A stretch of DNA of 23,928 nt from Enterenecus faecium (GTDB lineage: Bacteria > Bacillota > Clostridia > Oscillospirales > Oscillospiraceae): NCBI GenBank assembly GCA_018713215.1, contig DVFO01000017.1, positions 1 through 23,928 on the forward strand, in the 5' to 3' direction. Below, piece by piece: positions 1 to 6,160 of this stretch (its first letter is position 1; every line of letters starts with the position of its first letter). The notes beneath the pieces were generated by a model, which was not told the origin of the DNA, did no database searches, and saw nothing but the letters and a program-made list of their open reading frames with translations. The translations under genes were made by a program, and so were the position numbers.

Positions 1-284
1 TCCACCTTGATCTGGGTGGCAATGCCGGCGTGGTCGGTGCCGGGCACCCACAGGGCGGCGTAGCCCTGCATCCGCTTGAAGCGAATCAGGATGTCCTGGA
101 GGGTGCAGTCCATGGCGTGGCCCATGTGCAGCTGTCCGGTGACGTTGGGGGGCGGCATGACGATGGTGAAGGGCTTCTTGTCCGGGTCACGGTGCCCGGC
201 AAAGCAGCCGTTCTTCTCCCACATCTCGTAGATGCGGCCCTCTACCTCCTGGGGTTCATAGACCTTGGGCAGTTCTTTCTTCAT
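1..284 (-). CDS. valS: Valine--tRNA ligase, N-terminal part (runs off the window)
   Basis: Class I aminoacyl-tRNA synthetase that charges tRNA-Val with valine in the cytoplasm. Only about the first 94 residues are present; the rest lies beyond base 1. The visible part shows the class I HIGH-type signature inside PPPNVTGQLHMGHAM, followed by WVPGTDHAGIATQ, a combination typical of ValS rather than IleS or LeuS. The ATG at 284-282 has a GGAGT Shine-Dalgarno 7 bases upstream. The gene sits behind its own promoter and a T-box leader, which fits regulation by uncharged tRNA. Nothing in the visible part is unusual. Confidence 0.95.
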   Translation of the reverse strand, partial: MKKELPKVYEPQEVEGRIYEMWEKNGCFAGHRDPDKKPFTIVMPPPNVTGQLHMGHAMDCTLQDILIRFKRMQGYAALWVPGTDHAGIATQIKV

Positions 285-309
285 AACAACACTCCTTATT
301 TGTCATGGG

Positions 310-563
310 GCAAAAAAAGTTCGCCCCAAGTCGTAGACTCAGGGCGAACGGAAAATGTCCGCGGTACCACCTGAATTCGAGCCGAAAGCCTCGGCCCGCA
401 CTCTTTTCCCACTGACGTAGGGACACGGCGGCATTTACTCCTTATGTTCAACGCCGCAGCTCCGGGACCACCTTCTCCACACTCTCTGCCATGCCTTGCA
501 CCAAACCGGCATCTCTCTGAACCAGAAGCGGGTGGGTACTCCTTCCCATCACAGCCATTGTAC
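310..563 (-). promoter_or_regulatory. T-box riboswitch leader of valS
   Basis: The minus strand carries the T-box core AGGTGGTACCGCGG at 372-359, which pairs with the acceptor end of uncharged tRNA. Upstream are stem I features (GATGGGAAGGAGTA, AGAGAG, a TTTGGTGCAA loop). Downstream is an intrinsic terminator with stem GTTCGCCC/GGGCGAAC (349-342 with 326-319) and seven U (318-312). Binding of uncharged tRNA should favour the antiterminator and allow valS transcription. The specifier codon was not resolved with certainty; the stretch GAAGGTGGTCCCGG near 474-461 offers Val codons GTG and GTC. Confidence 0.93.
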
Positions 564-569
564 CGTAAC

Positions 570-598
570 AGTATATGCAAAATCGGGCGCGTTGTCAA
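570..598 (-). promoter_or_regulatory. sigma-A promoter of the valS T-box transcript
   Basis: TTGACA (598-593), 17-bp spacer, TATACT (575-570) on the minus strand. The start point is predicted near 563. The -35 box lies only a few bases past the htpG terminator. Confidence 0.9.
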
Positions 599-599
599 G

Positions 600-636
600 G
601 AAAAGCCCCCGCCTGAGAAAATCAGGCGAGGGCTGA
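600..636 (-). terminator. Intrinsic terminator of htpG
   Basis: A 12-bp stem with one mismatch (633-622 pairing with 616-605), a 5-base loop, and TTTT on the minus strand, 17 bases after the htpG stop codon. Confidence 0.85.
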
Positions 637-649
637 GAAAAGTGGAAGG

Positions 650-2560
650 TTACTTCATCAGGGAGCACACCAGCTGGGTGTAAGCGGCGGCATCCTCAAT
701 GGGCAGGCCTGCAATGAGCAGGGCCTGGTGGTAGAGCACCTGCACGTAGGTGGCGGCCTTCTCCTTGTCGCCGCTGTCCACAGCAGCGCGCAGAGCGGCA
801 AAGGCATCGGAGTTGGGGTTGAGCTCCAGCACCCGCTCCGCCTTCATCATGCCGGCCTGGGCGCCCTCCATGCGGGAGAAGTACTTCTCCATCTCCAGGG
901 ACATGGGGCCGTCGGCGGTCATGCACACGGGGGCGGACTTGAGAATCTTGGAGATGCGGGCCTCCTTGATCTTGTCCCCCAGGGTCTCCTTGACGAAGTC
1001 CAGCACAGCCTTACTCTCCTCGGCCTGCTTCTCCTGCTGGGCCTTCTCCTCGTTGGTCTCGGGCAGGGCGTCGGGGTCGGACACGGACTTGATCTTCTTG
1101 CCGTCCACCTCGGCCAGAGCCTGCATGACAAACTCGTCCACCTCTTCGGTGAGGCAGAGAATCTCGAAGCCACGGTCGGCCACACGCTCCACCTGGGGCA
1201 GGGAGGCGGCCTGAGCGGCGGAGTCGGCGCAGACGTAGTAGATATACTCCTGGCCCTCCTTCATCCGCTCCACATACTCGGCCAGAGAGGTGAGCTTGTC
1301 CGAAGCGGTGGACCCGAACAGCAGCAGATCCCGCAGCAGGTCCTTCTTGGCCCCGTACTGGTCCACCACGCTGTACTTGAGCTGGCGGCCAAAGGCGGCC
1401 CAGAACTTCTCGTAGGTCTCCCGGTCGTCCTTCATCATCTTGGCCAGCTCGTTTTTGATTTTCTTCTCCAGAGCGGTGGCGATGATCTTCAACTGACGGG
1501 TGTGCTGGAGCATCTCACGGGAGATGTTCAGAGAGAAGTCGGGGGAGTCCACTACACCCTTGACGAAGCGGAAGCAGTCGGGGAGCAGATCGGCGCACTT
1601 GTCCATGATGAGCACGCCGGAGGAGTACAGCTGCAGCCCCTTCTCATACTCCCGGGTGTAGAAGTCAAAGGGAGTCTGGCCGGGGATGAACAGCAGGGCC
1701 TTGTAGGTGACGGTGCCTTCCGAGGAGGTGGTGATGGTGGCCAGGGGAGCCTGCCAATCCATGAACTTCTCCTGATAGAAGCGGTCGTACTCCTCCTGCT
1801 CCACCTTGGAGCGGGGGCGCTGCCACAGAGGCACCATGGAGTTGATGGTCTTCTCCTCCTGCACCGTCTCCCACTCGGGCTTGTAGTCCTCGGGGGCGTC
1901 GGCGGGCTTCTCCTTCATGCGGTAGTCCTCCACCACCATGCGGATGGGGTGACGGATGTAGTCGGAGTACTTCTTGATGAGGCTCTGGAGGTGGCTGCTG
2001 TCCAGATACTCGTCGTAGTTCTCCTCCTCGGTGTTGTCCTTGATGGTCATAATGACCTGGGTGCCCCAGCCCTCCATCTTGCAGGGGGTGATGGTGTAGC
2101 CGTCCACGCCGGAGGACTCCCAGCGGTAGGCCTGCTGGTCGCCAAAGCGGCGGGTGAGCACCGTGACCTGTTTGGCCACCATAAAGGCGGAGTAGAAGCC
2201 CACGCCGAACTGGCCGATGATGTCGGCGGCGTTGTCCTTGCCCATCTCCTGCTTGAACTGCAGAGAGCCGCTGCGGGCGATGGTGCCCAGGTTGTTCTCC
2301 AGCTCCTCCTGGGTCATGCCGATGCCGTTATCGGTGACGGTGAGGGTGCGGTGCTCTTTGTCCGGTGTCACAGTGATGGTAAAGTCAGAAGGCTTTACAT
2401 CAATGCTGCCGTCGCTGAGGGCCAGATAGGCCAGCTTGTCAATGGCGTCGCTGGCGTTGGAAATGATCTCACGCAGGAAGATCTCTTTGTGGGTATAAAT
2501 GGAATTGATCATCAGGTCCATCAGCCGTTTGGACTCGGCTTGAAACTGTTTTTTCTCCAT
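650..2560 (-). CDS. htpG: Molecular chaperone HtpG (Hsp90 family)
   Basis: Cytoplasmic ATP-dependent dimeric chaperone of the Hsp90 family; 636 residues, a normal bacterial length. The N-terminal GHKL ATPase fold is clear: EIISNASDAIDKL (Glu31, Asn35, Asp38), DNGIGMT (77-83) and the lid/glycine motif GQFGVGFYSAF (116-126). The middle domain contains NISREMLQ, including the Arg expected to contact the ATP gamma-phosphate. The start is set at the ATG at 2560-2558, preceded by GAGGTG with 8-base spacing. An upstream in-frame ATG at 2593 would lie inside the CIRCE operator and is rejected. The gene appears monocistronic, with its own promoter and terminator and an HrcA-type operator. In Bacillus subtilis htpG is not under CIRCE control, so the regulation here differs. 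Confidence 0.97.
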   Translation of the reverse strand: MEKKQFQAESKRLMDLMINSIYTHKEIFLREIISNASDAIDKLAYLALSDGSIDVKPSDFTITVTPDKEHRTLTVTDNGIGMTQEELENNLGTIARSGSLQFKQEMGKDNAADIIGQFGVGFYSAFMVAKQVTVLTRRFGDQQAYRWESSGVDGYTITPCKMEGWGTQVIMTIKDNTEEENYDEYLDSSHLQSLIKKYSDYIRHPIRMVVEDYRMKEKPADAPEDYKPEWETVQEEKTINSMVPLWQRPRSKVEQEEYDRFYQEKFMDWQAPLATITTSSEGTVTYKALLFIPGQTPFDFYTREYEKGLQLYSSGVLIMDKCADLLPDCFRFVKGVVDSPDFSLNISREMLQHTRQLKIIATALEKKIKNELAKMMKDDRETYEKFWAAFGRQLKYSVVDQYGAKKDLLRDLLLFGSTASDKLTSLAEYVERMKEGQEYIYYVCADSAAQAASLPQVERVADRGFEILCLTEEVDEFVMQALAEVDGKKIKSVSDPDALPETNEEKAQQEKQAEESKAVLDFVKETLGDKIKEARISKILKSAPVCMTADGPMSLEMEKYFSRMEGAQAGMMKAERVLELNPNSDAFAALRAAVDSGDKEKAATYVQVLYHQALLIAGLPIEDAAAYTQLVCSLMK

Positions 2561-2586
2561 GAGTGGTACACCTCGAATTGCATGTT

Positions 2587-2613
2587 TTAGCACTCGTGTT
2601 GGTCGAGTGCTAA
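2587..2613 (-). promoter_or_regulatory. CIRCE operator (HrcA binding site)
   Basis: Perfect match to the CIRCE consensus: TTAGCACTC, 9-base spacer, GAGTGCTAA. It starts at the predicted transcription start of htpG and ends 26 bases before the ATG, the usual place for HrcA to block transcription. No hrcA, groE or dnaK gene is in this window. Confidence 0.97.
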
Positions 2614-2617
2614 CTGT

Positions 2618-2646
2618 ACTATAATACTTACTCCCATGTTTTGCAA
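2618..2646 (-). promoter_or_regulatory. sigma-A promoter of htpG
   Basis: TTGCAA (2646-2641), 17-bp spacer, TATAGT (2623-2618). The CIRCE half-sites lie immediately downstream. Confidence 0.8.
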
Positions 2647-2747
2647 GGGGTGTAACAAAAAATTCACAAACTTTATCAGAATAGTAGCCCCTGAACGGGA
2701 GAGACTATGGGCAAAGAGGAGAAAATCCCGCAGAAACAAAATTTAGG

Positions 2748-2776
2748 TTGCCATGGGGTGGGGGCAATGCTATAAT
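2748..2776 (+). promoter_or_regulatory. sigma-A promoter of murA
   Basis: TTGCCA (2748-2753), 17-bp spacer, perfect TATAAT (2771-2776). The start is predicted near 2783, giving a leader of about 115 bases. Confidence 0.85.
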
Positions 2777-2782
2777 ATATGC

Positions 2783-2888
2783 GCATTAAAGCAAAGTTGT
2801 ACGTTCTATCCAAGGGATAGAATTCTTCCATATAGATAGCCCCCATTTCAGGGAGCGATTACCAACCCGGCCAGGCCGGGGACGCTAT
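2783..2888 (+). promoter_or_regulatory. Structured 5' leader of murA, class unknown
   Basis: The leader contains an 8-bp hairpin TTCTATCC/GGATAGAA (about 2804-2822). After it comes a compact arrangement in which ATAGC (2836-2840) can pair with GCTAT (2884-2888). This encloses a CCC/GGG stem and the 7-bp inverted repeat CCCGGCC-A-GGCCGGG (2866-2880). AGCG (2854-2857) can instead pair with CGCT (2883-2886), so two folds compete directly beside the GAGGTG ribosome site. It was not recognised as a known riboswitch class. Confidence 0.4.
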
Positions 2889-2900
2889 GAGGTGTCTTTT

Positions 2901-4199
2901 TTGAAAAAATATTTCATTCACGGCGGTAGACCGCTGTATGGCAAAGTCGAGATCAGCGGGGCCAAGAATGCCGCTGTCGGTATCATTCCCGCTGCGCTGT
3001 TGGTCAATGGCGTGTGCCGCATTGGCAACCTGCCTCAGATCAGCGATGTGACCTTGATGCTCAATATCCTCCAGGAACTGGGGGCCAACGTGCGCACCAT
3101 CAACCGTTCCACGGTGGAGGTGGACTGCACCGCCATCCATAACAGCCCGGTGGCCTATGAGTCCGGGCGTAAAATCCGTGCCAGCTATTACCTGCTTGGC
3201 GCGCTTTTGGGGCGTTTTGGCCAGGCAGAAGTGCCTCTGCCCGGTGGCTGTGACTTCGGCGGCCGCCCCATCGACCAGCACCTGAAGGGTCTGCGAGCCC
3301 TGGGGGCGGACGTGGAAGTGAAAAACGGCTTTATGTGCGCCAAGGTGCCCGATGGACGGCTCAAGGGCAGCCACATCTACCTGGATGTGGTCACCGTGGG
3401 CGCCACCATGAACGTGATGCTGGCCGCCACTCTGGCCGATGGGCTCACGGTCATCGAAAACGCCGCCAAGGAGCCTCACATCGTGGACCTGGCCAACTTC
3501 CTCAACTCCATGGGCGCTCAGATCACCGGCGCCGGCACCGATGTCATCAAGGTGCGGGGCGTGGAGCACCTCCACGGGGGCGAATACTCCATCATTCCCG
3601 ACCAGATCGAGGCGGGCACCTATATGGCCGCTGTGGCTGCTGCAGGCGGCGAGGTGCGGGTGAATAACATCATCCCCAAGCACATGGAGTGCATCACCGC
3701 CAAGCTGCTGGAGATGGGCGTCGAGGTGGAAGAGGACGGCGATAGCCTCATTGTCCGCCGCAATGGCCCTCTGCACCGGGCCAACATCAAGACCATGCCC
3801 TATCCCGGATTCCCCACCGATATGCAGCCCCAGATCGCCGCAGTCCTCTGTCTGGCAGAGGGTACCAGCGTCATCACCGAGGGTGTGTGGGATAACCGAT
3901 TCCGCTATACCGAAGAGTTCCGCCGCATGGGCGCCAAGATTCAGGTGGACGGCAAGATCGCCATCATTGAGGGCGTGCCTCAGCTCATGGCCGCCCCGGT
4001 GGAGGCCTGTGACCTGCGGGCTGGCGCCGCTCTGGTGGTGGCCGCTCTGGCCGCTCAGGGCGTCTCTGAGGTGGGCAACATCCGCCATGTGGAGCGGGGC
4101 TATGAGGACATCGTGGCCAAGCTCACCGGCATTGGAGCCCAGATCGAGGTGGTGGACCTGCCTGATCCCCAGGTGGAGAACGCCAACGCAGCGGGCTAA
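2901..4199 (+). CDS. murA: UDP-N-acetylglucosamine 1-carboxyvinyltransferase (MurA)
   Basis: Transfers enolpyruvate from PEP to UDP-GlcNAc, the first committed step of peptidoglycan synthesis; the target of fosfomycin. 432 residues from the preferred start. The family pattern is complete: SGAKNAAV near the N-terminus, the catalytic loop PLPGGCDFGGRP with the fosfomycin-sensitive Cys at residue 117 (equivalent to Cys115 of E. coli), and PGFPTDMQ and RHVERGYEDI in the second half. Start choice: TTG at 2901 has GAGGTG six bases upstream. A GTG at 2892 would add three residues but overlaps that ribosome site, so it is less likely. The transcript has its own promoter and structured leader. A strong hairpin follows the stop codon by 22 bases, before the next gene. 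Firmicutes often carry two MurA paralogues; which one this is cannot be decided here. Confidence 0.96.
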   Translation: MKKYFIHGGRPLYGKVEISGAKNAAVGIIPAALLVNGVCRIGNLPQISDVTLMLNILQELGANVRTINRSTVEVDCTAIHNSPVAYESGRKIRASYYLLGALLGRFGQAEVPLPGGCDFGGRPIDQHLKGLRALGADVEVKNGFMCAKVPDGRLKGSHIYLDVVTVGATMNVMLAATLADGLTVIENAAKEPHIVDLANFLNSMGAQITGAGTDVIKVRGVEHLHGGEYSIIPDQIEAGTYMAAVAAAGGEVRVNNIIPKHMECITAKLLEMGVEVEEDGDSLIVRRNGPLHRANIKTMPYPGFPTDMQPQIAAVLCLAEGTSVITEGVWDNRFRYTEEFRRMGAKIQVDGKIAIIEGVPQLMAAPVEACDLRAGAALVVAALAAQGVSEVGNIRHVERGYEDIVAKLTGIGAQIEVVDLPDPQVENANAAG

Positions 4200-4220
4200 A
4201 CATCAAAGATACACATGGAC

Positions 4221-4253
4221 TGCGGCAGTCCCGACAAGGGGCTGCCGCTTTTT
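4221..4253 (+). terminator. Strong intrinsic terminator or attenuator after murA
   Basis: An 11-bp stem with one wobble (4222-4232 with 4238-4248), loop GACAA and five T (4249-4253). It ends about 20 bases before the next co-directional gene, and no separate promoter is visible between them. Confidence 0.85.
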
Positions 4254-4274
4254 GTGGGGAGGGAGAGAAGTTTG

Positions 4275-5048
4275 TTGAAGTTTGCCACCGTGGCCAGCGG
4301 CTCCTCTGGCAACTGCTCGGTGATCACCGACGGCAGCACCCATATCCTCATTGATGCTGGGGTATCCGCCCGGCGCATCACCACCGGGCTCAAGGGCCTG
4401 GGCATTCAGCCGGGGGAGTTGTCCGCTATTCTCATCACCCACGAGCACAGCGACCACATCAGCGGCATCCCGGTGCTGTGCCGCCAGCTGGATGTGGAGC
4501 TGTACACCGCCGAGGGGACGGCCCGGGAGATCTGCCGAAAGAATCCGGAGTTGCAGCCCCGGTTTCGGGTCTTTGACCCCGGGGAGCGCTTTGCCCTGGG
4601 GGACTTGGTGGTGGGCAGCTTTCCCGTCAGCCACGACTGTGTCAGCCCCGTGGGCTACACCGTGACTCGGGGGGAGCGGAAGCTCACCTTCTGTACCGAC
4701 CTGGGTGTGGTGACCCAGCCAGTGTTGGAGGCGGTGCAGGGGGCCAGTACCCTGGTGGCGGAGTATAACTATGACCCGGAGATGCTGCGCACAGGCCCCT
4801 ATCCGGAATACTTGAAGAGCCGTATTGCAGGGCAGCGGGGCCACCTGTCCAACCAGGTGGGAGCCCAGCTCACCCGCTGGGCGGTGGAGCGAGGCACCCG
4901 GCAAGTGGTGCTGGCCCATCTGTCCAAGGAGAACAACCAGCCCGCCACCGCCAAACTGGCGGCCCAGGCGGGGATTGGGGAGCGGGAGCAGAGCGTGGAG
5001 CTGTGCGTAGCGCCCCGCAGCGAGGCCTCAGCGTGGATGGAGGTGTGA
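4275..5048 (+). CDS. walJ: WalJ/YycJ-type metallo-beta-lactamase-fold hydrolase
   Basis: Cytoplasmic metallo-beta-lactamase-fold protein of the YycJ/WalJ family, thought to be a nuclease-like hydrolase linked to cell-wall and division control in Firmicutes. 257 residues from the chosen start. It opens with the family signature KFATVASGSSGNC and has the zinc motif THEHSDH (His56, His58, Asp60, His61). Later metal ligands are expected in SHDCVSPVGY, FCTDLG and LAHLSKENN. The start is TTG at 4275 (another TTG at 4272) behind a GGGAGGG/GAGAAG purine stretch. The longer ATG start at 4215 would translate through the terminator hairpin and is rejected. The next gene, rlmH, starts 4 bases after the stop. 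walJ and rlmH are also near neighbours in Bacillus, which supports the call. Confidence 0.88.
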   Translation: MKFATVASGSSGNCSVITDGSTHILIDAGVSARRITTGLKGLGIQPGELSAILITHEHSDHISGIPVLCRQLDVELYTAEGTAREICRKNPELQPRFRVFDPGERFALGDLVVGSFPVSHDCVSPVGYTVTRGERKLTFCTDLGVVTQPVLEAVQGASTLVAEYNYDPEMLRTGPYPEYLKSRIAGQRGHLSNQVGAQLTRWAVERGTRQVVLAHLSKENNQPATAKLAAQAGIGEREQSVELCVAPRSEASAWMEV

Positions 5049-5052
5049 GGAC

Positions 5053-5535
5053 ATGGTGAGTGTACATATCATCTGCGTGGGCAAGATGAAGGAGAAGTTT
5101 TACCTGGAGGCAGCGGCGGAATATGCCAAGCGTCTGGGCGGATACTGCCGCCTCACCGTCACCGAGCTGCCCGAGGAGCGGCTGCCGGACCGCCCCACTC
5201 AGGCCCAAATCCAGGCCGCTCTGGAGCGGGAGGGGGCAGCGATTCTCTCCAAGCTGCCCAAGGCAGGCAAAGTGGTGGCCATGTGCATTGAGGGCAAGAC
5301 CATGGACAGCCCCCAGCTGGCCCAGCGCCTAAGTAGCTGGATGGTGGAGGGAGCCTCGGATATCACCTTCCTGGTGGGCGGCTCTTTCGGCATGAGCCAG
5401 ACGGTGAAGGACAAAGCCCATCTGCGCCTGTCCATGTCCCCCATGACCTTCCCCCATCACCTGGCCCGGGTGATGCTGCTGGAGCAGATTTACCGGGCAT
5501 TCAAGATCCAAGAGGGGTCTGGATACCATAAATGA
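5053..5535 (+). CDS. rlmH: 23S rRNA (pseudouridine1915-N3)-methyltransferase RlmH
   Basis: SPOUT-class methyltransferase that methylates pseudouridine 1915 in helix 69 of 23S rRNA in assembled ribosomes, using SAM. 160 residues, the standard length. The trefoil-knot SAM site is seen as FLVGGSFGMS, and the highly conserved C-terminus EQIYRAFKIQEGSGYHK is intact. The ATG at 5053 has GTGAGG just upstream, overlapping the end of walJ; translational coupling is likely. A strong terminator follows directly. Confidence 0.97.
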   Translation: MVSVHIICVGKMKEKFYLEAAAEYAKRLGGYCRLTVTELPEERLPDRPTQAQIQAALEREGAAILSKLPKAGKVVAMCIEGKTMDSPQLAQRLSSWMVEGASDITFLVGGSFGMSQTVKDKAHLRLSMSPMTFPHHLARVMLLEQIYRAFKIQEGSGYHK

Positions 5536-5541
5536 GTACAC

Positions 5542-5571
5542 GCCGTGCGGTCTTGAGGCCGCACGGTTTTT
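5542..5571 (+). terminator. Intrinsic terminator after rlmH
   Basis: Stem CCGTGCGG/CCGCACGG (5543-5550 with 5559-5566) followed by five T. Confidence 0.93.
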
Positions 5572-5606
5572 GCTTCAAATTTCTTAGAAAAATTTCATAA
5601 AAACGG

Positions 5607-5635
5607 TTGACAAAACGGGATGGTCATAGTACAAT
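5607..5635 (+). promoter_or_regulatory. Consensus sigma-A promoter of the 5.6-6.0 kb transcript
   Basis: Perfect TTGACA (5607-5612), 17-bp spacer, TACAAT (5630-5635). The start is predicted near 5642. No open frame with a ribosome site follows. Confidence 0.85.
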
Positions 5636-5641
5636 ACAGAC

Positions 5642-6015
5642 AAGAAGAAAGGAAAGGTGAGTCCGATGTACTAACCGGAACCGACTACTTCAGTAAACAT
5701 ATCGCGATATGAAAAATATGAAGGAAGAAGGTAACACACATCCAGACTTCGATGATTGGGTTGCGCAAAGTGAAGTGAAACTCGGAAAGTTCCAAACAGG
5801 CTTGAGTAAGCAGAAGACACGTAGGAGAATCCCCTGATGCCAGTGGCAGACAAGGCGGAAACCAAGGTGTGAGCGTTTGCAGAAACCATGAGTTCGTCAT
5901 TTCTCTTCGGAATCCAAAGTCAAAAAATCCAAAGAAAGAGTAGGTAGCGTCCATTGGAAATTTCTAGCCAGAAGTAAGCCCCCAGCTGCGATTTGGGACA
6001 GCTGGGGGCTTGGTG
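5642..6015 (+). ncRNA. Candidate structured non-coding RNA, unidentified
   Basis: About 370 bases with no credible gene, clearly AT-richer than the flanking coding DNA, bounded by a consensus promoter and a 13-bp terminal hairpin. Internal helices can be read directly: CATATCGCGATATG (5698-5711) nested in CTTCA/TGAAG (5688-5692 with 5719-5723); ACTTC/GAAGT (5746-5750 with 5772-5776) around TTGCGCAA; GCTT-GAGT-AAGC (5800-5811); TGCC-AGT-GGCA (5838-5848); ATGA-GTTCG-TCAT (5888-5900). Hallmarks of RNase P RNA, tmRNA and SRP RNA were looked for and not found. The raiA motif and other large Firmicutes RNAs are the models to test; I cannot assign one by eye. A 42-codon frame at 5709-5837 has no ribosome site and atypical codon use, and is judged non-coding. 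Confidence 0.6.
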
Positions 6016-6020
6016 TATTT
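5976..6020 (+). terminator. Terminal hairpin of the candidate ncRNA
   Basis: Perfect 13-bp stem AAGCCCCCAGCTG/CAGCTGGGGGCTT (5976-5988 with 5999-6011). The following U-tract (TGGTGTATTTT) is weak, so it may be an RNA-end structure as much as a terminator. Confidence 0.65.
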
Positions 6021-6072
6021 TGGAGAGAAATTCAGATAAAACCAGGGGGCGAATGGTGTCGAAGTTTGTGGA

Positions 6073-6123
6073 GCAATGTGCATTGCAAAAATGGCTGTAT
6101 TCCAGTATACTATTCCATAGTAT
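6073..6123 (+). promoter_or_regulatory. Two inverted repeats overlapping the mreB promoter (possible operators)
   Basis: GCAATG-TG-CATTGC (6073-6086) overlaps the -35 box, and ATACTAT-TCC-ATAGTAT (6107-6123) covers the -10 box and start point. TGCATTG also recurs at 6080 and 6123. The placement suits a repressor, but no regulator is known. Confidence 0.35.
6083..6111 (+). promoter_or_regulatory. sigma-A promoter of the mreB-family gene
   Basis: TTGCAA (6083-6088), 17-bp spacer, TATACT (6106-6111). Confidence 0.82.
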
Positions 6124-6160
6124 GCATTGTATTGTGTGGAAAGTGCTATGAGGTGATAAC

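Noticed and set aside
728..2590. A 620-codon open frame on the plus strand antisense to htpG
   Set aside because: It is a shadow of GC-rich codons: repetitive Leu/Gly/Val/His composition, no ribosome site, and htpG on the other strand is unambiguous. The same applies to long antisense frames opposite murC, murA, the anti-sigma gene, the aldehyde dehydrogenase and the flavoprotein.
2748..2776. A shared symmetric element in the murA and murC promoters (both have TTGCCA and mirrored bases in the spacer)
   Set aside because: The symmetric halves differ between the two (TTGCC..GGCAA versus GCCAT..ATGGC); chance is likely with only two sites.
4215..4274. ATG start extending the WalJ-type protein by 20 residues
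   Set aside because: The extension is translated terminator hairpin, lacks a ribosome site and is unlike the family N-terminus.
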